Below are positions 8,245 through 17,156 of a DNA stretch of 64,000 nucleotides, piece after piece (within the stretch, counting starts at the first letter, position 1; each line of letters starts with the position of its first letter). Under the pieces are notes generated by a model, which made no database searches, was not told the origin of the DNA, and saw only the letters and a list, made by a program, of their open reading frames with translations. The stretch is from Peptoniphilus ovalis (GTDB lineage: Bacteria; Bacillota; Clostridia; Tissierellales; Peptoniphilaceae), in NCBI RefSeq assembly GCF_018919265.1, contig NZ_JAHLQO010000001.1, positions 1 to 64,000 on the forward strand, read 5' to 3'. The position numbers and the translations under genes were made by a program.

Positions 8245-9376
8245 TATTAATCCCTATCCTAACTTCAGTTGTAAGAATGTCTTTGTCCAATTTATATTTT
8301 ATATCCCCTTTATTTTCAAGAAGAAGCTCAATAAGTAGAACTACTCTTTTTGAATTTTTAATCTTATCCAAATCTTTTTTATCATTGCCATTACTTTCAG
8401 TGTAAATATTTATATCATCTTCTATTGAAATCTTGTAGATTAAATAGTTCCCATTGGAATGTTTGTAAATATTGTTAATCAACTCTTTTGTAACAGTATT
8501 AACTATTTTCTTTAAATCCTTATTTTTAATGTTTTTAATTTCATCTGAAATAATTATTTCTATTTTAAAACTCTTATCTGGATATAAAATTTTAAGATTT
8601 TCAAAAATACTTACAATATTTTCTTTCAAGTCTAAATTTTCAAATAAGTAGTTTTGATAAAATTTCATAATATTTCTGGATTTTTCTTCTAAATTACTTA
8701 ATATTTCCTTGGAATAATTAATGTCTGGATTTTTAAGAGATAGGTAATTTCTCGTCGCATAAATATCCTGTATAATATCATCGTGAATAATTCTTGCAAA
8801 TTCATTTCTCTCCTCAGCCATATAATCAGAAAGATAATAAAGTTTTAAGTTTTTCTCGTAATTATTTTCTTTTTCAATTAAGAACAAATTAAAACATAAT
8901 TCGAAAATTAAAAATATAATTTGATAAAAAATATTCATAATAAAAGAGTCTAAATTCAAAAAATAAATCAAAAGAAAACTAAATAAAACTAATGCAATAA
9001 CAAAAAATTTAGTCATATTCTTAGAAATTGGAAGAATATTAAAATTATTTATAACTTTAAGGTCAATAAATTTTTTTGAATATATTGCGGTTAAAATTAT
9101 GCTAATAAAAATTAAAATAAAATTAATTTTTATTAATTTTAAAACACTAATTGTAACAAGTAATAAAGATAGCAAAATCAATAAGTTTGAAAATTTAAAA
9201 CTTTCTTTTTTTGAAATTTCTGCACCATAAAAAAAATATATAGAAAAAAATAGAGTTATCGAAGCTAAGTTTAAAACTCCTTCATTTTCAGTTATTATAC
9301 CTAACTTAAATAAAAAACTCCAAAACAAAATTATGAATATGTGGATAATTGTAATTTTAAATAATCTATTTTTCAT
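8222..9376 (-). CDS. Membrane histidine kinase, HisKA_3 type
   Basis: The 384-residue protein has about 6 membrane segments in residues 1-165, then a HisKA_3 dimerisation helix with FARIIHDDIIQDIYA, phosphoacceptor His198. The HATPase part keeps a clear N box (KELINNIYKHSN). The G1 motif, normally DNGxG, reads TESNGNDKK, and the usual G2 glycines are not evident. ATP binding may therefore be weak or unusual. There is no large external loop, so the sensor is of the intramembrane kind often paired with ABC exporters. It overlaps its response regulator downstream by 23 bases and meets the membrane gene upstream at its first base. Confidence 0.88.
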   Translation of the reverse strand: MKNRLFKITIIHIFIILFWSFLFKLGIITENEGVLNLASITLFFSIYFFYGAEISKKESFKFSNLLILLSLLLVTISVLKLIKINFILIFISIILTAIYSKKFIDLKVINNFNILPISKNMTKFFVIALVLFSFLLIYFLNLDSFIMNIFYQIIFLIFELCFNLFLIEKENNYEKNLKLYYLSDYMAEERNEFARIIHDDIIQDIYATRNYLSLKNPDINYSKEILSNLEEKSRNIMKFYQNYLFENLDLKENIVSIFENLKILYPDKSFKIEIIISDEIKNIKNKDLKKIVNTVTKELINNIYKHSNGNYLIYKISIEDDINIYTESNGNDKKDLDKIKNSKRVVLLIELLLENKGDIKYKLDKDILTTEVRIGINNENNFYR

Positions 9377-9993
9377 TAATAAAAACTCACTATAATCCTT
9401 TCGATGTCAGTTCTCTTTACATAAAACCTTAAAATTAAAAACAAAATTAAATACTTACTAATCATATATAATTCTATTATATAAGTTGATGTATAAATTA
9501 TCACTGAAATCATCAAAATTATTATATACATAAGTAAAAAACGAGTTTGCAAGGAATTTATTTTATTCATATCTATCGTTGATAATATTTTAAAAATTAA
9601 AATAAATACATAAATAGCTGTTACAAATATAAAATTTAAAGAAAAAGCTAACCCTAAATTTAAGCTAAATAAACATAATGAAGGAAGTAAAATTATAAAT
9701 AAAGTAGTAAAAATTACTACAAAATATGACCTTACTATTTCATTTTTTGAAACTCCGTTTGCAAGGACGAATTCTAATCTCTTACTTATTTTATCTTTAA
9801 CAACTGTACTTTTTGCAAGCTCAATAGAAAATATTACAGCTAAAAAAGTAAAACCTTCAAATTTCATTAATTTATCAAAACTTGTAACTGTCTTTGAAGT
9901 ATTTATCGCATATAAAATAGACAAAAAAGCAATAATTCCCATAAAAATAGCGTTTTTATCAAACAGCTTTCTATACAATTTAAGATCTATCAT
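9376..9993 (-). CDS. ABC-2-like transporter membrane protein (second subunit)
   Basis: The predicted protein of about 205 residues has 6 hydrophobic segments with short polar loops, including a cytoplasmic stretch with KDKISKRLEFVLANGVSKNEI. The same motif type (KDKLKNRIEFILSSGI) occurs in the neighbouring membrane protein, so the two look like paralogous half-permeases. I prefer the ATG at 9993: its ATGA overlaps the stop of the upstream gene and AAGGGG is 7 bases upstream, whereas the ATG at 9999 lies too close to that site. It probably pairs with the neighbour and the ATPase. I do not recognise a named family or substrate. Confidence 0.8.
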   Translation of the reverse strand: MIDLKLYRKLFDKNAIFMGIIAFLSILYAINTSKTVTSFDKLMKFEGFTFLAVIFSIELAKSTVVKDKISKRLEFVLANGVSKNEIVRSYFVVIFTTLFIILLPSLCLFSLNLGLAFSLNFIFVTAIYVFILIFKILSTIDMNKINSLQTRFLLMYIIILMISVIIYTSTYIIELYMISKYLILFLILRFYVKRTDIERIIVSFY

Positions 9994-10700
9994 GTCCATT
10001 CCCCTTTTGTACTAATAATTTTCTCATTATTTAACTTCTTCAAATTATAAAAACTTAATAATGCAAAGATAAGTAAAAATAAAATATTAAAAGCATTTAT
10101 AAAATGAATCAAATCTATGTCATAAACATTGAGAAAATTAAGTATATTTTCAGAAAATGTCCCAACTGCATAAATTGAAATTGATGTCGCGAAGAATAAA
10201 ATATTTTTAAAGAATTTAAAATTTTTTTGATTTAGAGAAATTATATTAAAAAATAAAATTTCAAAATATAGCATTGCTGCAGCTGATATATAATTTAATA
10301 TAACTCCACTAGGTCTTGTGAAATCATAGATAAAATATGTAAATAAAAACAAATAGTAAGTTGATACAGATGAAATTCTCCACATTTCAAATGTGTAAGT
10401 CTTAATTAAGTCCTTAACATCTATCCCTGAAGATAATATAAATTCAATTCTATTCTTTAGTTTGTCTTTTACAGTTAAATCAATAATCATTGAATTTGAA
10501 ATAATTAATGTAAATCCAATAATTAATGTCCATAAGATTAAAGTTATAGATTTTTCGCCTCTATTATTTAAAAATCCTTTATAAATTATGTATTCAAACC
10601 CTAAAATCATAATTCCAAATAAAATAATTACTGAAATTACATCCTTACTCCTGCAAATATAAAATCTAGTAGCTTTTCCAATATTTTTCTTTTTCATCAT
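9990..10700 (-). CDS. ABC-2-like transporter membrane protein (first subunit)
   Basis: The 236-residue protein has about 6 membrane helices and the cytoplasmic motif KDKLKNRIEFILSSGIDVKDLIKTY, shared in altered form with the next gene product. Its start overlaps the stop of the ATPase gene (ATGATGA), and its own stop overlaps the next start, so translation of the three genes is coupled. Together with the ATPase it should form an exporter or permease complex in the membrane. Such transporter plus kinase/regulator sets often handle antimicrobial peptides or lipids, but nothing here names the substrate. Family placement is by topology and context. Confidence 0.8.
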   Translation of the reverse strand: MMKKKNIGKATRFYICRSKDVISVIILFGIMILGFEYIIYKGFLNNRGEKSITLILWTLIIGFTLIISNSMIIDLTVKDKLKNRIEFILSSGIDVKDLIKTYTFEMWRISSVSTYYLFLFTYFIYDFTRPSGVILNYISAAAMLYFEILFFNIISLNQKNFKFFKNILFFATSISIYAVGTFSENILNFLNVYDIDLIHFINAFNILFLLIFALLSFYNLKKLNNEKIISTKGEWT

Positions 10701-11359
10701 TTTAATCCCTCTTCAATAAATAATTCTTCTAAACTTTCCCCATTAATGTCTAAAATACCTTTTGTAAATAAAAGCTTTCCATCTTTAATCATTGAAACAT
10801 AGTCTGCGACTTTCTCAATTTCTGCTAAGTCATGAGAAGTGATAACAACCGTCTTTTTGCTCTCTTTTAAAATTGAAATAATCTTTCTTATTTGGACTCT
10901 TGAAATTGGATCTACACCACTGGTAGCTTCGTCTAAAAAAATAATATCTCTGTCCATCAAAATAATTATTAGAAGTGACAACTTTCTTTTCATTCCCTTA
11001 GAGTATGTAGAAACCTTTCTATCTAAATCTTCATTAAGACCTAGTAAATCAGAAAAATTTTTGTATTTATCCAAATTATATCCAAAATAAAACCCATAAA
11101 GTTTGAGATTTTCAAATCCAGTTTTATCTTCATACAAATAATCATTTTCTAAAAGCATAGAGTGAGTTCCTTCTACTACAACTTCTCCACTGTCCTTTTT
11201 ATAAAGTCCTGTTAAAATTCTAAGAAGACTTGTTTTTCCAGAACCATTTGGTCCTACAATTGCATGAACTGTATTTTTCTCAATTTCTATTGAAAAATCC
11301 TCAAATATTACCTTATCATTAAAAGATTTACTCATGTTTCTTACAATTACTGATTTCAT
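10697..11359 (-). CDS. ABC transporter ATPase of the two-component-linked operon
   Basis: The ATPase has Walker A GPNGSGKTS, signature YSKGMKRKL (the ABC-2/CcmA-like LSxGMxRR form), Walker B IIFLDEATSGVDP and the switch His in ITSHDL. I choose ATG at 11359 (220 residues). A GTG at 11368 is in frame, but it lies inside the AGAGGTGG ribosome site, so it is unlikely to be used. First gene of a five-gene operon with two membrane proteins, a histidine kinase and a response regulator, all overlapping. Probably powers export; substrate unknown. Confidence 0.88.
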   Translation of the reverse strand: MKSVIVRNMSKSFNDKVIFEDFSIEIEKNTVHAIVGPNGSGKTSLLRILTGLYKKDSGEVVVEGTHSMLLENDYLYEDKTGFENLKLYGFYFGYNLDKYKNFSDLLGLNEDLDRKVSTYSKGMKRKLSLLIIILMDRDIIFLDEATSGVDPISRVQIRKIISILKESKKTVVITSHDLAEIEKVADYVSMIKDGKLLFTKGILDINGESLEELFIEEGLK

Positions 11360-11393
11360 TAATACCACCTCTTTATTTAAATTTAATCTAAAA

Positions 11394-11410
11394 TCATGAA
11401 TAAATCATGA
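11394..11410 (-). promoter_or_regulatory. Paired TCATGA palindromes upstream of the ABC/two-component operon
   Basis: Two TCATGA hexamers (11394-11399 and 11405-11410) are 11 bp apart, one helical turn, about 35 bases before the operon start. Possible regulator site; inference only. Confidence 0.3.
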
Positions 11411-11494
11411 GTAAAATCTGCAATTTTTGCAAAATAATAAACTAAATTTAGTATTTAAATATTATAAAAATCCTATTTTTAGACGAATAAAACG

Positions 11495-11523
11495 TTGACA
11501 ACCTTTAATAAAAGTAATATTCT
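11495..11523 (+). promoter_or_regulatory. Sigma-A-type promoter of fucO
   Basis: TTGACA (11495-11500) and TATTCT (11518-11523), 17 bp apart, about 70 bases before the fucO start. Confidence 0.75.
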
Positions 11524-11595
11524 AATAATATAAGTTTGTATTTAAGTTTTTCATTCTTATATACGGATATTGTGCATTATTTTAGGAGGTTATTT

Positions 11596-12744
11596 ATGAC
11601 AAAAAGAATTATTTTAAATGGTACTTCATATCACGGAAATGGTGCTATTAAAGAAATAGTCCCAGAAATAAAAAAAAGAGGATTTAAAAAAGCCTTTGTT
11701 GCTTCTGACCCTGACCTTGTTAAGTTTAATGTTACTTCAAAGGTTACAGATTTACTTGATGCTGAAAATTTTCCTTACGAATTATATTCTGACATTAAAC
11801 CAAACCCAACAATCGAAAATGTCCAAAATGGTGTCAAAGCTTTTAAAAATTCAGGAGCTGATTTTATTATTGCAATAGGTGGAGGTTCTTCTATGGACAC
11901 TTCGAAAGCTATTGGAATTATTATTACTAACCCAGAATTCGAAGATGTGCGTTCACTTGAAGGTCTTTCTCCAACTAAAAAACCTTGTATTCCAATAGTA
12001 GCAGTTCCAACAACAGCTGGAACTGCAGCAGAAGTTACAATTAATTATGTAATTACAGATGTTGAAAAAGAAAGAAAATTTGTATGTGTTGACCCACATG
12101 ATATGCCTATAATTGCTGTTGTAGATTCAGAAATGATGTCCTCCATGCCTAAAGGCTTAACTGCTGCAACTGGAATGGATGCTCTTACTCACGCAATTGA
12201 AGGATATATTACTAAAGACGCTTGGGAAATGACTGATATGTTCCATATAGAAGCAATTCGTTTAATTGGAAAACACTTAAGAGGTGCTGTTGAAAATACT
12301 AAAGAAGGTAGAGAAGGAATGGCTCTTGCTCAATACATTGCTGGTATGGGCTTTTCAAATGTAGGACTTGGAATTGATCATTCAATGGCACATACTCTTT
12401 CAGCTCATTATGATACACCTCATGGAGTTGCATGCGCAATGTTTTTACCAATTGTTATGGAATTTAACAAGGACTATTCCGGAGAAAGATATAGAGAAAT
12501 TGCAAGAGCATTAGGAATAGATGGAGTCGACAAAATGACTCAAGAAGAATATAGAAATGCAGCAATTAATGCTGTTTCAAAACTTTCAGAAGATGTTGGT
12601 ATTCCAAAGACGCTTGATAAAATTAAGGAAGAAGATCTTGATCAACTTGCAACTGATGCTCTTAATGATGCTTGCTATCCAGGAAATCCTAGAGAAGCAA
12701 CAAAAGAACAAGTAATTGAAATGTTTAGAAAATTAATGGTATAG
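11596..12744 (+). CDS. fucO: Lactaldehyde reductase / iron-containing alcohol dehydrogenase
   Basis: The 382-residue protein matches E. coli FucO in length and in stretches I recall, such as NPEFxDVRSLEGLSPT, TTAGTAAEVTINYVITD and GMGFSNVGLG. The metal ligands D195, H199, H262 and H276 fall one residue from the FucO positions. NAD-binding GGGSSMD is at 96-101. FucO interconverts lactaldehyde and 1,2-propanediol. ATG at 11596 is chosen because AGGAGG lies just before it; an upstream in-frame TTG at 11536 would add 20 unrelated residues. It converges on an IclR gene next to a sugar-acid operon, which fits disposal of lactaldehyde or a similar aldehyde made by that operon's aldolase. Confidence 0.9.
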   Translation: MTKRIILNGTSYHGNGAIKEIVPEIKKRGFKKAFVASDPDLVKFNVTSKVTDLLDAENFPYELYSDIKPNPTIENVQNGVKAFKNSGADFIIAIGGGSSMDTSKAIGIIITNPEFEDVRSLEGLSPTKKPCIPIVAVPTTAGTAAEVTINYVITDVEKERKFVCVDPHDMPIIAVVDSEMMSSMPKGLTAATGMDALTHAIEGYITKDAWEMTDMFHIEAIRLIGKHLRGAVENTKEGREGMALAQYIAGMGFSNVGLGIDHSMAHTLSAHYDTPHGVACAMFLPIVMEFNKDYSGERYREIARALGIDGVDKMTQEEYRNAAINAVSKLSEDVGIPKTLDKIKEEDLDQLATDALNDACYPGNPREATKEQVIEMFRKLMV

Positions 12745-12751
12745 ATAAATA

Positions 12752-12796
12752 TAAAAACCTCTCCTATTATTTAAAATAATTTGGAGAGGTTTTCTT
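12752..12796. terminator. Bidirectional terminator between fucO and the IclR gene
   Basis: AAAACCTCTCC pairs with GGAGAGGTTTT, with T-rich tails on both strands, between convergent genes. Confidence 0.8.
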
Positions 12797-13559
12797 AAAT
12801 TAAGTCTTCATCTTTGAATTTTGTATACTCAAGGGCATCTTCAATTATATTTTTATGCTTATTTAAAATTTTTAAAATTTCATCAAATTTTTCTTTATCA
12901 CTTCTATAAGCGGGTACAGAAACGCTCATGGCACTAATTACCTTATTATCTTTTACAATAGGAACAGCTACACACATTGAGTCTAAACTAGTTTCTTTTA
13001 AATCATAGGCATATCCATTAACTCTAACTTTATCTATTTCCTCTAAAAACATATCCATATCTGTAATTGTATTTTCTGTAAGTGGTGTCATTTCATTTCC
13101 AATAAGTTTTCTAATTTCATCATTAGTCATATTTACAATTAAAACTTTTCCCAGTGCTGTTGAATATAGTGGTAAAAACTTCCCTACATAACTCACTAGC
13201 TGAATAGACTGTTTAGGTTCTTTCTTGGCTATATAAAAAACTTTGTCTTGTTGAATAATACCTAATTGACAGATTTCATTGCATTCTTTTACAATTTCAT
13301 TCATATTTGATTTAATCATCTCAAGAATAGAAGTGCTTTCTATATAGGTTTCTCCTACTACAAAAGTATTAATTCCTGTTTTATATTTCTGGTCATCTTT
13401 TTTACTTAAAAATTTCATTTCAACCATTGTAGAAAGAATTGGCGAAATTGTGCTTTTTGGGATATTAGTTTTCTCAGAAATTTCTGTTAATGTTAATTTT
13501 TCTTTTTCGGATGCTAAAGTTAAAAGTATTTTAAGAACTCTTTCAGTTGGTTTGTGCAT
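12795..13559 (-). CDS. IclR-family transcriptional regulator (KdgR-like)
   Basis: The 254-residue protein has an N-terminal winged helix-turn-helix (LTLTEISEKTNIPKSTISPI, about residues 22-41) and a C-terminal IclR effector domain of about 170 residues. Family members such as KdgR bind sugar-acid intermediates and control their catabolic genes. The sugar-acid operon lies directly upstream on the same strand but has its own terminator, and this gene has its own promoter. The palindrome-like sequence near this promoter resembles one at the operon's transcription start, so it probably represses both. ATG has AAGGGGAG upstream. Effector unknown. Confidence 0.9.
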   Translation of the reverse strand: MHKPTERVLKILLTLASEKEKLTLTEISEKTNIPKSTISPILSTMVEMKFLSKKDDQKYKTGINTFVVGETYIESTSILEMIKSNMNEIVKECNEICQLGIIQQDKVFYIAKKEPKQSIQLVSYVGKFLPLYSTALGKVLIVNMTNDEIRKLIGNEMTPLTENTITDMDMFLEEIDKVRVNGYAYDLKETSLDSMCVAVPIVKDNKVISAMSVSVPAYRSDKEKFDEILKILNKHKNIIEDALEYTKFKDEDLI

Positions 13560-13589
13560 AATTCTCCCCTTAATTTTTATTTAATTATT

Positions 13590-13617
13590 ATTATAAACAA
13601 TTTAAAGTTTAAGTCAA
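13590..13617 (-). promoter_or_regulatory. Promoter of the IclR gene
   Basis: TTGACT (13612-13617) and TATAAT (13590-13595), 16 bp apart on the reverse strand. TCAATAAATGC (13614-13624), also found at the KdgT promoter, overlaps the -35 box. Confidence 0.7.
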
Positions 13618-13641
13618 TAAATGCGATTTTATAAATTAATT

Positions 13642-13664
13642 AAAAAAGAGCCCTAAGGCTCTTT
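13642..13664 (-). terminator. Terminator of the sugar-acid operon
   Basis: AAAGAGCC and GGCTCTTT form a stem with a short loop and a T6 tail on the reverse strand, just after the dehydratase large-subunit stop. Confidence 0.85.
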
Positions 13665-13671
13665 AAATATT

Positions 13672-14844
13672 TTATACAAAGTTAGCTGCTCTAGCTATAG
13701 CTGTCTCAGTATATCCAAAAACTTCTGACTTTGTAAGCTTTCCATTTGCTACTTCAATTAGTTCAGAAAAAAGCTCCTCTCCTTGTTGTTTCATTGTCTT
13801 TTCGCCATAAATCACAGGACTTGCATTGTAATCTAAATTATCTTTCATTATTTCCCATGTTTCCCTATTTCCAGTAATCTTTACAACTGGTGCTAATGGA
13901 TGTCCTGTAGGTGTGCCTCTACCTGTTGAGAAAAATACAACTTGAGCTCCTCCAGCAATCATTCCTGCTACAGAAGAAGGATCATTGCCTGGAGTATCCA
14001 TTATAACAAGCCCTTCCCCTTTATTCATCATTTTTCCATAGTCGTAAATATTATTTACAGTAGTAGTTCCACCCTTGTGGATACATCCTAGTGATTTTTC
14101 TTCTAGTGTTGTAAGTCCACCCTCTTTATTTCCTGGAGATGGATTGCCTTCTCTTACTGATAATCCTGTATTTCTATCAATATGATCTTCATATCTATAA
14201 ATAATCTCATATAATCTATCATGAACTTCTTTGTTTTTAGCACGTCTTGCTAATATATGTTCTGCTCCAATAAATTCTGTAGTTTCAGAAAGTACAGCTG
14301 TTCCACCTTCTGCAACTACCAAATCACTTAATTCTCCAATACTTGGATTAGCTGCAAGTCCTGATGTCGGATCTGAACCTCCACACTCAGTAGCCACTAT
14401 AAGTTCTGATACTGGGAATTCTTCTCTTCTCAATTGTACAGCTTCTTGAACCATTTCTCTTGCTATATTTGTAGCTTTTGCAATAGTATTTAATGTCCCG
14501 CCCTCTTCTTGAATTATTAAAACTTTTAAAGGTTTATTTGTCTTCTTCTTTATTTCTTTTTCAACTAATCTAGCTTGATGATTTTCACAACCTAATCCTA
14601 CGATTATAGTTCCATATACATTTGGATTAGCAGCATATCCTGAAACAACATTCATAGTCCATTCAAAATCTTCTCCTAATTGTGAACATCCCAATTGATG
14701 ATTGAATGAAACTGCTCCCTCAACTTGATTAGCTATTATTCTAGTAGTATCTGATGCACAAACACTTGCTGGCAAAATTAAAACATGATTTCTAATTCCA
14801 ACTCTGCCATCTGATCTTTTGTATCCCCAAAAAGTCCTTGTCAT
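13672..14844 (-). CDS. UxaA-family dehydratase/lyase, large subunit
   Basis: The 390-residue protein is the C-terminal catalytic part of the altronate/galactarate dehydratase family. Family motifs seen are GRVGIRNHVLILP near residue 15, GCSQLGEDF, GLGCENHQ, CGGSDPTSGLAANP and GRGTPTGHP. In E. coli UxaA this is fused to an N-terminal SAF domain; here that domain is a separate gene 4 bases upstream. The split form is shared by sulfolactate lyase (SuyAB) and several uncharacterised sugar-acid dehydratases. The neighbouring KdgT-like permease and pyruvate-type aldolase favour a sugar-acid substrate. Probably needs a divalent metal. The exact substrate cannot be read from the sequence. Confidence 0.87.
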   Translation of the reverse strand: MTRTFWGYKRSDGRVGIRNHVLILPASVCASDTTRIIANQVEGAVSFNHQLGCSQLGEDFEWTMNVVSGYAANPNVYGTIIVGLGCENHQARLVEKEIKKKTNKPLKVLIIQEEGGTLNTIAKATNIAREMVQEAVQLRREEFPVSELIVATECGGSDPTSGLAANPSIGELSDLVVAEGGTAVLSETTEFIGAEHILARRAKNKEVHDRLYEIIYRYEDHIDRNTGLSVREGNPSPGNKEGGLTTLEEKSLGCIHKGGTTTVNNIYDYGKMMNKGEGLVIMDTPGNDPSSVAGMIAGGAQVVFFSTGRGTPTGHPLAPVVKITGNRETWEIMKDNLDYNASPVIYGEKTMKQQGEELFSELIEVANGKLTKSEVFGYTETAIARAANFV

Positions 14845-14848
14845 ATCT

Positions 14849-15142
14849 TCACTCCTTATCTTTTAAATCTTCTCTTCTACCTTCTGTATTCGATGTATGC
14901 ACATGATCGCCTTTTTTTATATCTTCAAGAGCTACTCCTATATGTTCGCCATATTTAATAATATTTTCTCCCTTTTTTATATCTCTATCTGCAATTTTAT
15001 GATAAATCTTAGTATCATCATTTGCTTCAAATTTCTTTTCTGTTCCATCCAAATCTCTGTAGTTTATAATTTCTCCTTTTGTAATATTTTCTATTACAAC
15101 CACTACATTATCTTTCTCACTAATCTTCAAAGCATTGATCAT
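14849..15142 (-). CDS. UxaA-family dehydratase, small SAF-domain subunit
   Basis: This 97-residue protein is a stand-alone SAF domain. It shows HKIADRDIKKGENIIKYGE and DIKKGDHVHTSN, the typical motif of UxaA and SuyA N-terminal domains. It should bind the large subunit encoded 4 bases downstream to make the active enzyme. GGGAGG precedes the ATG. The last residues (GRREDLKDKE) form a charged tail. Family is clear, substrate not. Confidence 0.87.
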   Translation of the reverse strand: MINALKISEKDNVVVVIENITKGEIINYRDLDGTEKKFEANDDTKIYHKIADRDIKKGENIIKYGEHIGVALEDIKKGDHVHTSNTEGRREDLKDKE

Positions 15143-15168
15143 ATTAACCTCCCAAAACTCTAATTAAT

Positions 15169-16065
15169 TTATTTTAATAATCCTAGATTGTTTAAAATTG
15201 ACATACCATGCTTATATTTATCTTCATCAATGTTTTCAAAAGGGAAGAATGTATAAGTGCTACACTTGAATTCTTTTTCATTTATAATCTTCTTAAATAA
15301 AAGAGAAAAATTACTATCTACTGAATACAATTTCATCAAGCTATCAATTTCTCTCATCTTTTTAGTTACATCATCAAATTTCTTATTATTTACAGCACTT
15401 ACAAGCTTAGCCCAATAACTTGGTATTATATTTGATATAGCTGATATACAACCAGATCCACCAGATATTGCATTTATTAAAAAATGATTGTCAAATCCTG
15501 AATAAACTTCAAAATCTTTATTTATCATGTGAGATTTATATATAACCTCTTTAGTATGTTCTGCATCTGAAGTTGAATCTTTTAAACCTTTAATATTTTT
15601 ATGTTTTTTAATGAGTTTTACCACATTATCCGCACTTATATTAAATCCTGATCTCGCTTCAAAGTTATATATATAAATGTTAGCTTTTGTATTTTTTGCT
15701 AATTCATCATAATAATGAAATCCTTCTTCTTGACTCATAGCAAAATAGTAAGGTGGAATCACTAAAACTCCATCAACCCCTAAATCATAAGCAAAGTTTG
15801 AAAGTTCTATAGTTTCTTCAAAATCCATAGAGCTTGTTCCTGCTATGAGTTTTATTCTCTTGTTATTTTCTTTTACATATAAGTCTATTAATTTTTTCTT
15901 TTCTTCAAAACTTATAAAAGGAAATTCTCCTGAACTTCCAAGTGGAGCTAATCCATCCACTCCATTATCTATTAAATAATTAATAAGCTTTTTATTATCT
16001 TCAATATTTATAGTTTTGTCTTCATTTAAAAATGTCACTGTTGGCGTAATTATATTACTTCTCAT
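15169..16065 (-). CDS. DapA-family pyruvate aldolase/lyase
   Basis: The 298-residue protein is a class I aldolase of the DapA/NanA fold. The Schiff-base lysine is K162 (KGLKDS), the catalytic tyrosine Y133 with N134 (YIYNFEARSG, where R138 usually binds the substrate carboxylate), and GSSGE (43-47) binds the pyruvate part. In this setting a 2-keto-3-deoxy sugar acid is the likely substrate, giving pyruvate and an aldehyde, rather than lysine synthesis. It sits between the KdgT-like permease and the dehydratase subunits. The nearby FucO suggests the aldehyde could be lactaldehyde (inference). Confidence 0.87.
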   Translation of the reverse strand: MRSNIITPTVTFLNEDKTINIEDNKKLINYLIDNGVDGLAPLGSSGEFPFISFEEKKKLIDLYVKENNKRIKLIAGTSSMDFEETIELSNFAYDLGVDGVLVIPPYYFAMSQEEGFHYYDELAKNTKANIYIYNFEARSGFNISADNVVKLIKKHKNIKGLKDSTSDAEHTKEVIYKSHMINKDFEVYSGFDNHFLINAISGGSGCISAISNIIPSYWAKLVSAVNNKKFDDVTKKMREIDSLMKLYSVDSNFSLLFKKIINEKEFKCSTYTFFPFENIDEDKYKHGMSILNNLGLLK

Positions 16066-16082
16066 TATTCCTCCCTATAATT

Positions 16083-17048
16083 TTACTTAAAACTCTGTCC
16101 TTCTAAAGGCGCCTTAGGTGCCCCATGTTTCTTTACCCACCAAGCTGTTAAGATTGGAACTAATATAGCTGATAGTACTGCTGAAGCCGCTACTTGAGTA
16201 GTTGCTACTTCTACTATAGGCATAAGTGTTGGGTCTGCTGCTCCTACCATCGCAGGAACTGCTATAGCATTTCCCGCTGTACTAGCAACTGCCCATCCTG
16301 CATAACCAGGTCTTTTATTTATTTTTCTATCACATAAAACTATAAAAGCTCCACCAATAAATACAGTTACTAGACCTAGTATTAGACCAGACGCTCCACC
16401 TCCTAAAATGTTTTTTATATTCATTCCTGCTCCAAGTGTTATTCCAACAAACGGTAAAAGTAGTCCAACACCTGGTTCTAAAAATTCTTGCATTTTTTTA
16501 TCTATATTACCTATCAACATTCCAAATAAAATTGGTACAATTACTGCAACTAATGCCATAATTGGAATGTTTGCCAATCCTGAAAGCCCTAATGCTAATA
16601 ATGTAAAGAATGGTCCATCATTTATTGCCAATAAACTCATAGATGTTTGATCTACTTCATCTCCATACTCTGTCATAAGAGCTAAGTACATACTTCCATT
16701 TGAATTAGTAACCGCACAAATTATAGCCATGCTTGAAAGACCAAAAATACCAAGTGGTCCAAATATGTATCCAACGCCTATACCTAATATCGCCCCTATA
16801 AAAAACTTTGATAACAAAAGAACTCCGCCTCTTTTTAAAACTTTAAATAATTCATCTACTCTAAGTTGTGCTCCCATACATATAAGTTGCACTCCTAATA
16901 TTGCTGCCATTCCTTGAGATGTAAAAACAGCTGTAGTAAAAGAACCTATCTGCAATATTTCTGGGAAAAATGTGTTTATAATTGCAGATATAAACATTGG
17001 AACTATCATCATTCCAGCAGGAACTTTTTTTAAAAAATTAATTATCAT
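16083..17048 (-). CDS. 2-keto-3-deoxygluconate permease-like transporter
   Basis: The 321-residue membrane protein has about 10 helices and resembles KdgT from end to end: KKVPAGMMIVPMFISAIINT at the start, then GSFTTAVFTSQG, LICMGAQL and AVASTAGNAIAVPAMVGAAD. KdgT imports keto-deoxy sugar acids with protons. It is the first gene of the operon, with a perfect promoter and an operator-like palindrome at the transcription start. GGAGGG lies before the ATG. Substrate may be a keto-deoxy acid other than KDG, as no KDG kinase gene is present. Confidence 0.88.
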   Translation of the reverse strand: MIINFLKKVPAGMMIVPMFISAIINTFFPEILQIGSFTTAVFTSQGMAAILGVQLICMGAQLRVDELFKVLKRGGVLLLSKFFIGAILGIGVGYIFGPLGIFGLSSMAIICAVTNSNGSMYLALMTEYGDEVDQTSMSLLAINDGPFFTLLALGLSGLANIPIMALVAVIVPILFGMLIGNIDKKMQEFLEPGVGLLLPFVGITLGAGMNIKNILGGGASGLILGLVTVFIGGAFIVLCDRKINKRPGYAGWAVASTAGNAIAVPAMVGAADPTLMPIVEVATTQVAASAVLSAILVPILTAWWVKKHGAPKAPLEGQSFK

Positions 17049-17156
17049 ATGATTACCCTCCTTAATAATTCTTCTTTTTTAATTTTACTACCAATAGAAA
17101 ATCTTCACATTATTATAAAAGATTTTTCACTTCCATTGTTTGTATTTACGTTCAAT

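Noticed and set aside
11536-11595. Longer fucO start at TTG 11536
   Set aside because: The added 20 residues are unlike FucO and the strong AGGAGG site sits before ATG 11596, whose product has the FucO length.
14897-15163. 88-codon plus-strand frame opposite the SAF-domain gene
   Set aside because: Shadow of a recognised gene, with no ribosome site.
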